From Arcuatula senhousia (Eukaryota > Mollusca > Bivalvia > Mytilida > Mytilidae): 64,000 nt of DNA. Within the stretch, counting starts at the first letter, position 1; each line of letters begins with the position of its first letter. This document shows, in pieces, positions 11,891-24,538 of the stretch. The notes beneath the pieces are model-generated. The model was not told the origin of the DNA and did no database searches. It worked only from the letters and a program-made list of their open reading frames with translations. The translations under genes and the position numbers were made by a program. The stretch spans positions 4,581,001 to 4,645,000 of the forward strand of contig OZ020309.1 of NCBI GenBank assembly GCA_963971305.1, in the 5' to 3' direction.

Positions 11891-14800
11891 GTATGTTCAT
11901 TCTATAGATGAAAACAGTTTAGTTAATTCATGTTTTTTTCAGTAGCGTAGCTTGGGTTAAATATCTACCGAGGCAGGGGTCCAGGGGGCTGCCGCTGAAG
12001 CGCCCTGGTGGGGGGACTGGGGGGCGAAGCCCCCCCGGCCAGAAAAAATATGTGATTTTACGTATGAAACCAACAGATTTGATGATGTCAATAAGTCATT
12101 TTCATAAGAGACTGACAAAAAGCTTATAGTTAAAAGAAATATTGAATCAGAATATTTCACTCTTTAACCATTACTTTAACTGATTTTTGTTGAAGTGTAA
12201 AATTTAGGTATGAATGAGGCATACCTTGACTTAAAATCATATATAACTTTCGTTAATCGATGCACTGTTACAGTATTTCTATAATCATGAAAGTTATTCG
12301 ACACAGGGCCAAAACAAACTAGTTTAAATTTCATTCGTATGTGTCTGTCCTAAGCAAGTAATCTTTGTCACAAAAGGTTATGTTTGTCTTTGACTTCATC
12401 TTTGATCATCTTTAGTGTTATAGTTTTGCTCTGTCCAGAAAGGAGGTATTTCGTATTTTGGATCTGGGACCACTGATTGGAAAAGGCCAAGCAGGGTTCA
12501 CTAATCATATTAAAGGCGGCTGGCAGTCTTTATTGTTACCAATGATTTTATTAGCGTACACCTATTCTCCTATATCTATGTATTAAGGCACGAACCATTT
12601 TCATACGGTGGGGGGGGATGGGATTTTGTTACCTGATATTATTTTTTTTTGTCCAAATCAAAGTTACAATTTTTTTTCTACCCAAAGCAAAATCAAATAT
12701 TTTTTTTCAGGCAAATTCAGAATTTTTTTTTTAAATTTGGTTTTCTATTCGTAAGTTTACAGGTCTTTTATCAATTGTGTGAATTAGGCCAGTTCTTGGA
12801 CTAATTTATTCTCATTGTGAGTAACATTCATATATTTTAAAGACAAATGGGGTATGTGGAATAAGTTAAACAGACAAACTCTTGGTAGGAGGTGAAATGT
12901 ACATGGGACTATTGTATTTTGATTTTGAATACATGCACGTTCAAAACATACATATATTTGTAAGAAAAATGGGATAAAGAGAGACATGGCGAATATGTCA
13001 GCCAACCTCTATTGAAAACACAAACTAAAAAATGAAAATAATTAAAAACCAGAACCCCCCCCCCCCCCAAAAAAAAAAAAATAAACATTCAGTACAAAAA
13101 TGTATATAGCAATATTAATTTAAATGGACAATAGACAAAGTCAAATAGCTGGATATCTAAAATCCAAAATTTGTTCCTTTTTAAATATACTTTTTTCCAA
13201 TATGTGAAATCTTATTAGGGCCCCGCATCAAAGATGCGGACGCCCTATAGTTTTCACTTTGTCCGTCCGTCTGTCCGTCCGTCAACAATTATTGTGAACA
13301 CTAAAACTCAAAAACTATTAACACCACAGTTCTGAAATTTTGTACAGCTACTAAATAGCATGTCATAATTTGCATATTGAAATTTCGTGCAAATCGGTTA
13401 AATATTTCTGGAAAAAAAAACTACATTTTTATCGAAAATCACCGATTTTGATAATTGGACTTTGTGAACACTTAAACTCAAAAACCGTAAACAATACAGT
13501 TCTGAAACTTTGTACAGCTGGTAAGTAGCATGTCATGATTTGCATATTGAAATTTCGTGCAAATCTGTTAAATATTTTTGGAAAAAACTTCATTTTTTAT
13601 CTAAAATCACAGATTTTGAGAATTGGACTTTGTGAACACTAAAACTCAAAAATTGTTAACAATACAGTACTGAAACTTTGTACAGCTGATAAGTAGCATG
13701 TCATGATTTGCATATTAAAATTTCGTGCAAATCTGTTTAATATTTTTGGAAAAAAATCTTAGATTTTGAGAATTGGAATTTTTGAACAATAAAACTCAAA
13801 GGCTATTAACAATACAGCTCTGAAGTTTCATACACATTCCATGGATCATGCCTTAGTGGTTATAATCATAGTAAATATAATTTTGAATACACTTAGATTT
13901 TTTGCTGCGGGGCCCTTTCTGACTTTGTCAGTTATCTAGTTCTAAAACTTATCAAGACTAGAAGTGAAAACCATATTCATTTGTAATTGCCCTGGTAACC
14001 TTGTCACGTAGGGGACTTATCACATAGTTACCTTTTTAGGTTCATCTTTTGGTATCAAAGTTTTAAAAAGTTAATTTCCAAGCTTTGGGTTGAAATAAGA
14101 CAAAGAAAAGTACAAATTAAAGGCAATAAGGAATCATAGAAAAACAAGCCTTTTGATTTGGTAAGGGATCCTGCGTTTTAACTACCATACTAAACAGACA
14201 TGGGGATAGCTGAAGGCCTCAAAAGCTCTTGGGTAAATGATGCAAAAACATCCATTCTTGTGATTTCCTGAAAGCTTATCATGAAATTTAGATTTCATAA
14301 TTCATTAAAAAATAATCTTCATATAAACTACAAAACAACACAAGAATGCAGTTGGAATAATAAAAAATCTGTAAATATTGACCAATGTTGTTTTATAGAC
14401 ATTTCTGGATCTACCAGTGGGATAAGAAATACATATAATTTTATTTGTTAAGCGGGACAACAGTGTCTAAGATGTCCACACTTCAAATGTTCATTCTTCA
14501 TACCAGGGTGTCCGAAGGCGGCTGAAGCTCATGGAAACTGAAAGCAACAGAAAAAACTTAGACCTGTAGACGATATATAGACCAGGAAACGTATTCAACC
14601 ATATGATAAATTCCAAATATTGAAAGCCTTAGGTCAAAATTTCTGCATAATCAGTTATGGAAATGATTTGATCCCTCGGGTAAACAATCTGACGGACCAG
14701 TCTAAAACATTACACCACTCTCAACTTCTTTTATGGGTAAAATGCAACAATAGTGTGTATGTAAAATAGGTTATAATAATTACATTGCAAGGTATAAGAA

Positions 14801-17800
14801 ATGCAATGTAACTTTTAATTATCCTGATTGGGAGTCAAACAGCAGAGAGGTTCATACTATAACAGATCAAAACTATAGATGTACATGTATGCATGTACTA
14901 AACATATTAAAAGTGATACTATTTCGTAGCACATTATTATTTCAAAATTTGAAACTTTTGTAAAAGGCAATGATATGCCGAGCGAAGCGAGGCAGAAAAA
15001 TCAGGCTTTTATCATTTGAGTTCAAAGGATGTATAATTTTTTTTTTTTTTTGAAATTTATGAATATTGAAAATTTATTGGAGCATTTTTTTTTCTGTAAA
15101 AATTGGAATTAATATTTTTTTTTGAAAAAAATCTCAGGCCCCTCCACCAAAAGAAAATGGTTCCTGCCTAACTGTTGAATATGAATATATTATATCATCA
15201 TATCATATCATATCTTTTTCTGAAAAATTACACCCATTAGGGGCAATATATGATTGATTCTGGAGTTTTCTTTAAAAAGTAATTACTATTGTACGAACAG
15301 CTTGATGGACCACTACTTACAAAAATTACTTTGGGGAAGTTGGACGGACGGAAAATTAATAACTTTATGCGCATTAGCTAGAACAAGTGCTAAAGATAGC
15401 TCGGTTTCAGGTTCTGACATGAAGTATTTCTTTCATCGCTGGACTTTAAGATGTAATGTGTAGATATTAGAATTGATATTAGTACTGAATTAGTCGTTAT
15501 GTCAAAACACTGAGCTTAGCAATACAACTGTCAAAAATACTTTATCGAGAGACTGTACCCGCACAAGCTCTGTGTGGACTCTTCAACTTGCGTTGTTCTT
15601 ATGGCTACCCTGCCTCCAAAAACGCTACAGGCTTTCCAGGTTCTTTGATCCTTTATTTTAATTTATACAAAGCTGTGCAGGATTCGGGCTTTCACTAAAT
15701 CAAGCATCCGAGTTCTCTACATGCCGGTTTTCTATAGAGATTGCGAAAGCTACGGAACGCAATTCATACATTTGTACCTAAGAATATGTTAAGCAAAGAC
15801 TAGTGGGATTAATAACAAACTTGACTCCAACTGTCACTGTTTTACTTTTATACCAACAACCAAGGAATATCCTGGGTAACGTTCTGTTGTTTAATTTTTA
15901 GAGTGAATCTTTTTCCCCCATGTTTTTATTTTTTCACCTGTCATTTTTTCTACCGAGGCAAGTGCCTCGGTTGCCTCAGTGCAAGCTACGCTACTGTTTT
16001 TTTTTTCACAATAAATGTATTTTTTGTCTACAATGGTTTCTTTTTGTAACGTATGTTTTAAACAGAAGCAGGTATAATGACCTAAATGAAATCCGAAAAG
16101 ACCAAAACAAAATCCGTAGACGTAAAGTCTTTAAAAACACACTGTCACAAAATATAAAAATAATCGAATATCCAAAATAAACCGCAATCATCAGCGTGGA
16201 CTCAAAGCGAAACGAAAGTGACAGCAGGTGCTCTGGTATGGTAAGCGGCAGTATACCCATCGCGTTAAAAGTTATAGTGAACTCGTACGATTAACAATGT
16301 CAAGAATCAAATTGAATAATGGTAAAAAAAATGTTGTAAGATATTTGACAAAGTAAGCTAAGGGTTTGACAATTTGAATTGAAGGGGGTCTTACTTGTAT
16401 CCAAAAAATATTTTGAATCTTTTTAAAGTATATTGGTAGCAAAAGTGAAGGAAAAAATGACGTAAACCGTGAAATTTTCGCGACAGTTTTATTTGTCACA
16501 TCGCTAGCGCAAAAAATAAACGGCGCGAACATATTTATCTTTAATTGTAGTTTATGGACAATAACTTAACAGCGCGAATTGAAAACTGCGTAAAATTAAT
16601 TCAGTAGTCCAACCACAAAAACGGCGATGCGAAAATTTCCCGCTTAACAGTATTTCAAAGAAGGACTTCTGCTATTACATCTAATGCTCATAACGAAAAA
16701 TATATCGACATTTGTCATGATGCATTTAAAAGCTTCATATTTTCTGACCAGAACAAAAAAAGCCCCCTTTTAAGTTGCATGTAAATGGTGGTCCCTTAAC
16801 CAAAAAATACATGTAAAAACGTTTTTACACAACGAAATTATTTTTGTAAATATTTGGTAGAATCAATGTATAGAAATAGAAATAGAAATAGCTTTATTCC
16901 AATTAAGGGCCCTATAATGGAGCAAACAATTACATATAAGTGATTATGACAATTTGTGACAGTAAATAAAATTATAACAGATTTATTAATAACAGCAATT
17001 TAATAATTTTACAGGGGCAGAGCCAAGTAGTACATAATATGATACAGTTACATGTATGAAATACATGTATGCATGTATTTATTATGAGAATATTATTGAA
17101 CAAATAAATCAGATGTTGCTATAAGCAAGTGACATAAAGTTATGCTTCAATATTTGATGTTCTTTTTAATTGAAGACTTTGATAAACATAATTTCCAAAC
17201 TCTCTGAGCAAATCTAAATCTTCTTGTATGAAAATCCAATTAAATTTTAAACTGTTTTGTAAATTATTATAGTTTTTGCAATAATGTAAAATCTTATTTG
17301 AAAAAAATATCTCTTAATTCAGCATAATGGACATTCAATAATAAAATGTAATTCGTCCTCTGTTTTATTCATAGTACAATATTGACATTTTCTTAATGAT
17401 TTTTCAATATAATTTTTTGAGTATCTATCTGTCTCTATCCTTAAGGGATGTGCACTTATTCTGATCTTGCATAAAGCTTGTCGAAATCTAAAATCTTTTA
17501 AGTTTAAGTATTTTTTCAAATCTAAATGTAGTTTTAAACGAAAAATATGTATAAAGTTTCCTTTGCTCAGAGTTTGCAATCATATTTCTATAATCTCTCC
17601 AAAATTGTTGAAAAGTATTCAGTAGCTTATCTTTCAATTGTTTAATAAATTGATCAACGCTTAGTTTTTTCATTTGGTTATAACATGTATTAAGTTTTTT
17701 CATAATATAATCTATACTAGAATACCATGTGGCTGTGTTATTTTGACAGAGATTTTTACTATTGCACCAACGCCTTTGTAAAATATACAGGCAAGACCTA

Positions 17801-20398
17801 AATCTAAAACTGCTATTACATGTATTATTTGTTTACGTTTTGCCCCCGTTTAATTTTAAATTTGTGTTTTTTATTTGATTTGATAATATCGATCAATGAA
17901 AACTATCATGTTTTAAAACAAAAGTTTCTTTTTAAACTTTTTAAGACGATTATTAATCAACCATTGAAAACGTGACGGTTGTGTTGGTATACTTTCTCCT
18001 TAACCAACCGGAGTTCTTTTGTTTTATCTCGTTGCAACGCGAGTTTACGTTGCTGTGTTTACCATCGCCCAACAATTAGCGTTTGCATTTAGATTTTTTT
18101 TATCTTTTCGTCAAAATATGGAAACTGTCACAAATATGTTTCTTTCACAGGTAATAAACTCGACGACGTTTGGATTTGGACCCCAGATAATGGCGATTTG
18201 GACCATTGGACACCAAACGTGTTTAATTACTACACCAATCTTGAAGATTATCAAGTCAATCCTAGTCGAGAGAATGTTTTGAACTTCAGTGTTTTATCAA
18301 AGGGAAGTAGATGTTACATCAAGTTTGTTCTTTTGTCAGCAAGAGCAGATCTTAAAACGTCTGAATATTACGAGATTTTCATATCGCCAAGTAATATTCA
18401 TTACCGATACGGGGGAGATAGTGGAAATATTGTTTATACTTATGGTCCTGTACCAGCCAGTTGTGAAGAATTTAGAGAATATAGTGTCAAGTGGAATAGC
18501 AGGGGAGAAATAACTGTGTACAACAGTTTAAGCAATTCTTCAGTGACGGTGGTGCATCCTATGGCACCTACGTATGAACTACCGATAATGGGAGTAGGGA
18601 TAAAGACAGGCTTTGGTGATGAAGGCTTCTGGAAAATAAAACATTCTGGTGAGTCAACCTTGATACCATATTCTGTTCGCAATAAATTTGTATTTATCTA
18701 TTCAAGATAACATTTTGGTGTGTCTCTAGGTCCTTAGGTATTGTCACGTCATAATTCGTCCGCATGAGATCGTTTGCGGGAATGTTAGGTCATTATTCGG
18801 AAAACCTGATCGCTTATCATTGATTATAAAAGAAAACCTTGGAAAGAGTTCTACGATTTATGTACAGTAAAACAGTAAAACATTGTATGTAAAAGATCCT
18901 TTTGGAAACCACTAAGTGGTGCACCACATGTGCTAATTTTTTCGCCGTTACACATCTCTCCCCTTTTTGGGTGGTCTTCAAAACTTCCCCGGGTTTGTAT
19001 AAAAATGTTCCTACAACCCGGTCATTTATGGAATGGAAATCATGTATCTGACCGAAAATTGCGCACTGCACATTTTAATGCAATGTTTCATTCATTTTTT
19101 GGGTTCTAGAACTGTTTGTTGTCCATTTGATATTTTTAAGTATTATAATATTCAATCATGTTAAAACAAAATATTGTGTTGTGTTATGGGATAGTATTAT
19201 TCTATCTCTGATAAATTGCTTGGTTTGCACTTAAATATTTTGAGTCATTATACCCCCACTCGTAAGAGAGGGGGCTATATTGCAATCACCTTGTCCATCC
19301 GTCCGTCTGTCCGTCCGTTTCTCCGTCCGGTTCAATTTCTCTGCTTCTACTGGATGGATTGGTTTCAAATTTGTTACACAGCTTCAGCATGATGAGTTAT
19401 ACTATGCCTACCCTTTCCAGGTCAGTCCATCATCTACTTCTGGTTTTCCAAGCCGACAGACTTTTTAGGGAAAAAATTGAAATGTGAATTTTTTGTAACA
19501 GATTTCTCGGCTTCTACAGGAAGGATTGGTTTCAAATTTGGTACACAGCTTCAGCATGATTAGTTATACCGTGCCTCCTCTTTCCAGGTCAGTCCATCAT
19601 CTACTTCCTGTTTTTCGAGCCGACTTAGACTTTTTTAGGGTAAAAAATTTGAAATGTGAAATTTTTCGTAACAGATTTCTTGGCTTCTACGGGATGGATT
19701 GGTTTCAAATTTGGTACACAGCTTCAGCATTATTAGTTATACCATGCCTGCCCTTTCCAGGTCAGTCCATCATCTACTTCCTGTTTTCCGAGTTGACTTA
19801 GACTTTTTATTACCAATTTTGATGGGCAATATCGGTAGAGGGAAACATCTCGATTTTTTTTTGGTAACTACAGGACCAAAAGATCGCAATGAAAGAGAGT
19901 GTTTGGCGCGCCTCAAAACCTGGTTTAACCAACCATTTCTTTTGAAATGCCTGTACCAGGTCAGGACCATTGCGATCTTCAATTTTTTCGGTATGTCTTC
20001 CTTGTTTTGTTTCGTCTTATGGAAGTTCCATAGTTATCCAAGTTCGGTAATTTTGTTCTTACCTTTATTTGTAATATTGAGTAGACATGAGCTAAACCCG
20101 AAGGATTTAGCTTTATATTTTTTAAAATCTAATTGCAGGTAAATTCACTGGGCATTTTTGCGTTGCAGACCAGATGTATGGACCAATGGATCTTCTTATG
20201 GTAACTTCTCAACCAAGACTTGCGTGTGCTGCGATGTGCAGACAGACAGACGAGTGTCTCGGTATGAACTTCAACGTCCAGACCAACCAGTGTGAGCTGA
20301 TTCGATCTGGACAGCTGGTGGTAAAAGAACCAAGACAAGGATGGAAGTTCAGTACCAAATGTTTGAATGGAAAAGAGCTGTGTTTGGCATGTCTGTAA
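11812..20398 (+). CDS. Secreted FAMeT-like/apple-domain protein, copy A (3 exons)
   Basis: Spliced model: join 11812-11890, 18151-18648 and 20139-20398, giving 278 residues. Residues 1-27 are a signal peptide with a hydrophobic LVILIL core. About 30-190 form a farnesoic acid O-methyltransferase-like domain (VWIWTPDNG near the start, GIKTGFGDEGFW near the end). About 195-278 form a PAN/apple module with eight cysteines. There is no transmembrane segment, so the product is probably secreted. The FAMeT-like domain, despite its name, is common in extracellular invertebrate proteins and no enzymatic activity should be assumed. N-glycosylation sequons (NFS, NSS) fit an extracellular site. All introns are GT-AG and phase 1, the classic arrangement of shuffled extracellular modules. 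Introns are 6260 and 1490 bp and filled with transposons. The first exon is too short for ordinary ORF finding but is supported by conservation with copy B. The ligand is unknown. Confidence 0.8.
11940..15996. mobile_element. hAT-like transposon in intron 1 of gene A, transposase not recognised
   Basis: The ends are the 15-bp perfect inverted repeat CAGTAGCGTAGCTTG (11940-11954) and its inverse (15982-15996), flanked on both sides by T-runs compatible with an 8-bp TTTTTTTT duplication. The subterminal ACCGAGGCA motif occurs at both ends. A CAG start and 8-bp duplication point to hAT. No hAT transposase or BED finger could be read. It contains another repeat (13217-13916), a poly-C/poly-A tract near 13053-13081, and a 12360-12540 segment distantly like the repeat at 27284-27540. 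Copy B lacks it. Confidence 0.7.
13217..13916. mobile_element. 0.7-kb TIR element with internal tandem repeats
   Basis: The ends are AGGGCCCCGCA and its exact inverse TGCGGGGCCCT. Just inside the left end is TCCGTCCGTCTGTCCGTCCG. The body has about 3.5 units of roughly 170 bp (TTTCGTGCAAATC, TTGTGAACACTAAAACTC). It is nested in the hAT-like element. No protein is encoded and the target duplication is unclear. Confidence 0.65.
16057..16262 (-). mobile_element. Diverged PLE-A 3' tail
   Basis: In reverse it follows the PLE-A tail with many substitutions (CTTTCGTTTCGCTTTGAGTC, CACCTGCTGTCACTTTCG regions). It is older than the copies at 11145 and 46718. The overlapping open frames on both strands are not genes. 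Confidence 0.5.
16263..16863. other. Intron 1 sequence, no supported feature
   Basis: It contains repeated GCG-A/T words (AAATTTTCGCGACAG, GCGCGAATTGAAAAC, GGCGATGCGAAAATTTCCCG) that resemble a decayed palindromic repeat, but ends could not be fixed. Confidence 0.35.
16864..17780 (-). pseudogene. 5'-truncated LINE, C-terminal part
   Basis: Minus-strand frames 17319-17703 encode the end of a non-LTR retrotransposon polymerase: FRFRQALCKIRISAHPLRIE followed by a CxxC...HxxxxC zinc-knuckle (CQYC and HFIIEC). This matches the C-terminus of the LINE at 36668-38104. One frameshift splits it. The 3' end carries a short-unit tail (CTATTT repeats). It lies in intron 1 of gene A, antisense to it. Confidence 0.75.
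18151..18648 (+). CDS. Gene A exon 2: FAMeT-like domain
   Basis: Acceptor TTTCTTTCACAG at 18139-18150, donor GTGAGT at 18649. It starts with two bases finishing a glycine codon and ends with one base, so it is a symmetric 1-1 exon of 166 codons. Key motifs are FNYYTNLEDYQVNPSRENVL, YYEIFIS and WNSRGEITVYNS. Two cysteines are present (SRC, ASC). Relative to copy B it lacks two codons, one after the WTPDNG region and one in the GGDSGN loop. Confidence 0.85.
18649..19244. other. Intron 2 of gene A, first part
   Basis: The first 400 bases are homologous to the start of intron 2 in copy B (48762-49140): GGTATTGTCA, ATTCGTCCGCA and CGCTTATCATT regions align with gaps. No coding potential. Confidence 0.5.
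19245..19805. repeat. Tandem array of about 180-bp units with TCCGTCC leader
   Basis: After a TCCATCCGTCCGTCTGTCCG leader, three units repeat GGTTTCAAATTTG, CACAGCTTCAGCAT and CAGTCCATCATCTACTTC. The design (TCCGTCC leader plus 170-180-bp units) parallels the element at 13217-13916 but the sequence differs. Open frames here are repeat-derived. Confidence 0.7.
19855..20070 (+). mobile_element. PLE-B 3' tail in intron 2 of gene A
   Basis: It carries the family hallmark AAACCTGGTTTAACC, GAAATGCCTGTACCAGGTC and GACCATTGCGATC, with AGATCGCAAT about 90 bp upstream as an inverted partner. It ends shortly before exon 3, so it must leave the branch point and acceptor intact. Confidence 0.75.
20139..20398 (+). 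CDS. Gene A exon 3: PAN/apple domain
   Basis: Acceptor AATTGCAG at 20131-20138. It encodes 86 residues to TAA at 20396-20398, completing Gly across the junction. Eight cysteines fit an apple/PAN fold (CAAMC, TDECLG, TNQCEL, STKC) plus an extra CLAC end. Apple modules bind proteins or carbohydrates in other extracellular proteins. A downstream AG (CGTTGCAG at 20161) is a possible alternative acceptor but would change the phase. Confidence 0.85.
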
Positions 20399-20689
20399 TT
20401 GACTTGTAGTTTTGGACAAATGTGTGAATCTTGGTGTGTATTGTATTTTTTTACTACAGTGTGCATAATGTTTCGTTCTTTTTAAATACTATCATAATTC
20501 AATTTCTATACATAGAAGTTAATACACAAACTAAATATTTTACTAGTATATTCAATTTGATTTATATTTGTTTTTACTTTTAGTATTTTAGATACAACTG
20601 CTCATTAATCATTGCACTTTTGGTGTTTTGTGTAACTGATTAAAATAACGGAACAGGGATGATTAATTTGAATGTTCAAGAAGATAAGG
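20399..20689 (+). other. 3' UTR/flank of gene A
   Basis: It retains patchy homology to the copy B flank (TTGACTTGTAGTTTT right after the stop, later ACAACTGCTCATTAAT against 59158 on). No AATAAA was found; ATTAAA near 20639 is the only weak candidate for a polyadenylation signal. Confidence 0.4.
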
Positions 20690-20870
20690 AAATATAAGGG
20701 AAAGACAAACCTAAAAAAATGAAGATCACAATGATCCCGACTTAGTACATGAATTACTATAAAATAGTTGATTTAACCAGGTTTTATGTTGCCACGCCTC
20801 CCTCTATCATTGTACCTTCAAAGTCAAACAGTAACATAAAACTTAAAGATAAACAATGATCGATTTTAAT
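20690..20870 (-). mobile_element. Old PLE-B 3' tail shared by both gene copies
   Basis: The reverse of the PLE-B hallmark is visible (AACCAGGTTTTATG, CGCCTCCCTCTATCATTG). The same diverged tail in the same orientation lies at 59270-59440 downstream of copy B, so this insertion predates the duplication. Confidence 0.65.
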
Positions 20871-20941
20871 TTGCATTAACTATAACGGTTTCATCAATGT
20901 TACATGAAGGGGTCATTGTATGGTTCCACATTAACTACAAA

Positions 20942-23900
20942 TAGTAGAGTAGACGGAATGCAAAAAGACGCTTTATTTAAAAGTTTAATGTCCCGAAAGA
21001 ACATACTGCTGATTTTGGGCTTAAACGAAAGGTACACGCTTCTAGTTTGATTTTTTACTTGTCGTAAGAAGTTCGTATGGTCGAGTTTTTCTAAATATTA
21101 CGTTAAATAGGGGTACCCTCGATCAACTGTCTCAAAGTATGACAATAAAACATCATATTCAAAGCAGATAAAAAGATTTTCACGTTGATTTTGCATTCAT
21201 TACCTACAAAATAGACATATCTTGACTACCAATGCAGTAGGTTTACTTAGAGGGTGCATCTTTGTATTCAAATTACGATTTGAAAAACGTCTAAAATATT
21301 AGCAAAATCAAGGCGATTTAACTAACCATTTTAAAACTCTTTAAGCATCATTATTGAAACTTATATGGCGTATTGACACATCTACAAACTAATTGTTCCC
21401 AAATCTTTATAGCGATAGGACGAATAGTTTTGATTTTAACGAGGAAAAACTATTATTTTAAATTTGTCAATTGTGGCCCGGAAACCTAAATTCCGTGTTT
21501 GATTCGTCTTTTACACTCTAGTTAAATGCAATTCGTGTATTTCTAAAATGCAAGTTTTGTTTCATATAACGATATTTTTTGTGTTTTTTGTGTGGTTTTG
21601 ATTTGTTAATTTGTTATTGTGCTGATTTCCATTCGAATTTCCTCGTTTTCTTGTGTCTTCATATTTCAAAGGTCAAAAGCACCGTAATCAATGAATTCAG
21701 TTAGTAGTCCTGTTAAATTGGGCCATCAAGCTCAAAAAGGGGGTGTTATTCACACGATTGGGACAAATGCATTATTTTTCAAGTTATATCAGAAGAGCCG
21801 ACAATCATAATGCGCACTGTTGGTAAAAATACCCTTCTTAATGCTATTTTAATTGGTTTTGAAGTGTACATTTCTTTTTTAGGTATTTGACTCACTTTTT
21901 TTTTCTATAAAGCTGAGATGCTATGTTTAATGGTTTTGAAGATTTGAGAAATACACCTTTATATTTTCAGGTTTAAAGAGGAGCGAATAATATTCAAAAA
22001 GTATATAGTTAAAGAGTTTAAGACAAAAAAAATCTTGCAAATTCCGACCAGTACTTCCGCGTGGTGCAAGACGGGCACTGTTCCAGTGAAAACGATGGTT
22101 TTCGTACCGTGTTCGCTCGAGCAGCTGACACTGGCGGTGGTGTGTCACTGCTGAGGAGTATTCCGTTATAGTCACGACTATAAAAATCCAAATTGAATTG
22201 CAAAAAATTGAAGAATTTAGGAGAATGACCATTCTGTCTGTCGGACTATGTGCACCTTTCTTTTAAGCACAATTTCTTCTTAAGCACCTTTTGGATTTTG
22301 AGGTATAGTGTTAAAAATTGCACTGTGATATCTTTCAAGGAAGATATTTTTTAAATAAATCTTTTAAGTACAATTTCTTCGTAACTGGCCAATGGTTTTT
22401 GATTTAACTTAACATGCTGATGAAACTTGTTTTTGATTTTGGATATCAGTCAAGCGAGATAATTGAACTTTATTTTTTTTCTACATATAGATTCCATTAT
22501 GAAGCGGGGGAATCATCAGTGAGCTTTCTCGCAGTTCTTGTTTAACATCAGATTCATAAAGACAATTTGTTAAAAAGATTTTGCGAAAGTTTCATTTAGT
22601 TTCAAGAAAAAAAAATAAAAAGTTGTGAATAACAGACTTGTACTTCTAGTTAAAAAATGGCTATTCCATGTTTTACTGAACATCATGGGATCACAAAGGG
22701 AATTATGACATTATATAAAATAAAAGATTTATTAGACATTTCGTTAATGTTCAAGCATTAGTTAACGTTTATCAGGACAATTACAATTAGTGCCCTTGTT
22801 TCCAAAAGCCATTCTTGAATGATTTGTTGTAAGAATCGCTCAATTCGAGATTGAACAAAAAATAATCATTATCTGTGAATCAAAATAATTTACCACGATT
22901 TTGTCAAAAAATTATCATATTTGTAATAGTCGTTAATGAGATAAAGCGAAAATTATCTGTTTTTTTTTCATGGCCAGAAATAAAAAATACGATATATTAC
23001 CGAACAACAAACACTTTTTAGCAGGTTTTATACAAAATAAACTTTTAAAATGGAAGTATCATTATGGGAGAAAGATTCTGTAAAGTTTTGTGAAACTTGA
23101 AGCAGTTATAAAGTTGTTGAGGCTAAGAGTAGGGTACCCCCCTCACCTGAGCCTACAAATTTCCTTACTTTACTATGGCGAATCCTTATTTTCCATTCAA
23201 TGAATAAGGTAAATAGATATGTTGAACTACAATATGTAACTATACTTTTGCCCAAGTTTTATGAATTTTTTAGCACAGATGGCGATTCCGTGCTGGATTA
23301 GAACTGTACGGTCCTTGGGTGGCTTTGTTAAGTTTTAGTCAGTATAAAACCACAAAGATTTTCTAGATACAATCTAAAGCATAATTATTACAATTATACA
23401 TTGAGGAAAAGAAAATACCTGAATTTCGAAAAAATCAAAGATGGTTCAAAGGAAAAAATTGGCGATATGAGTAAAATAACACATTCTGTGTACGGATGAC
23501 AAAACACTTGTTTCGCTTATTAACGTCCCCTATTATAATTCTTATCAAATCTTATAGGTAAAAACAAAAATAACAACATGCGACCACATTTGTGTGAAAT
23601 TTTCAGCGAGATTTTTGCAATAATGTAGAAGCAATAGCGGTTACAAGAAAGGTACACCTTCCTCCAAATATGCAAAGTCCCTGTTTTCACGCGAGTAAAC
23701 CCCTAATTAGACTCGAATTAAAAAAATTGTATTCAACAATCAATGGTGTAGTATTCAAAATATTATGTGTAACTTTAATCAAATTCTATAAAGTTCTGTA
23801 GGTATAATCAGTGATTCTATATTGGCGCCCCTGGTATTTTGGACAGGAGTGTGAACGATTACAATATAAGGCTTGAAGTCCTAAAAAACGAATAAAGTAG

Positions 23901-24538
23901 GCCTATAAACCTTACTTGCCCTAAATGTATTGAGATAAATGGTAAAAAGCATTAGAACCTTTCACAATGTGTCAACTTAGTTTAGAAGGTTTGTTTTACT
24001 CTATTGTTCATAATATCCCCCCTTTTAAATGATCTCTCTTAAACACAGTTTTTAATGATTACATGGCCAAATAACATTTTAGAAAACATATTTGGTATGT
24101 TTACTGTAAGACAAACTTGAAACAAAAACAGAAAATTATATTTGAATTAAAAAATAATAGCGCAGAAAATTCCTCTACAAAAAGGGGGAAATTCGATCTT
24201 CATGTAAATTTATTAAATTATTAATAATAAACGGTAGTACAATCGAAAATTTTTCAATTAAAATATTTGTTTAGACATTATATCATATATTTCCGATCAG
24301 TTGTTTCAATTTTGACCACAAATAAATACGGAAATGAAAAACACTTTTACGGTTGTTTTTTAGTTGTTTTCGCCTATTGACCTTTGACCTTGAATTTCTG
24401 AAAACTCGACCAGCTCTGATTCTTACGACAAGCATATTTCGATTGCTTAGGTCCCGCTCTTTCCAACGATATATAATATGTGAGTATGTTCGGTGGGGAC
24501 ATTAAATTTTTAAAATCAAGGTGCCGTCTACTCTACTA
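20942..24538. mobile_element. 3.6-kb TIR transposon with TA flanks, no transposase seen
   Basis: The left end TAGTAGAGTAGACGG (20942-20956) is the exact inverse of CCGTCTACTCTACTA (24524-24538). TA at both edges fits a TA target duplication with GTAGAGTAGACGG as terminus. Weaker inverted similarity continues about 150-200 bp inward (TTTAATGTCCC, GAACATACT, CTTGTCGTAAGAA, GGTCGAGTTTT). The interior is AT-rich and no transposase catalytic motif could be read. The minus frame at 21927-22232 has a codon pattern I do not recognise and I do not call it a gene. Confidence 0.7.

Larger units (their letters stand above)
10113..11925. repeat. Duplicated block, copy A, part 3 (upstream of gene A)
   Basis: It matches 45766-47445, including the gene's promoter and first exon. 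In order it holds paired hairpins (10268-10425), a short hAT-like MITE with an internal tandem repeat (10763-10935), a PLE-A tail on the minus strand (11145-11345) and the promoter region. Open frames such as 11056-11467 (-) are PLE tail in translation. Confidence 0.85.

Noticed and set aside
19280..20142. Several + strand frames of 60-150 codons
   Set aside because: They fall in a tandem repeat array and a PLE-B tail; the shared peptides come from repeated DNA.
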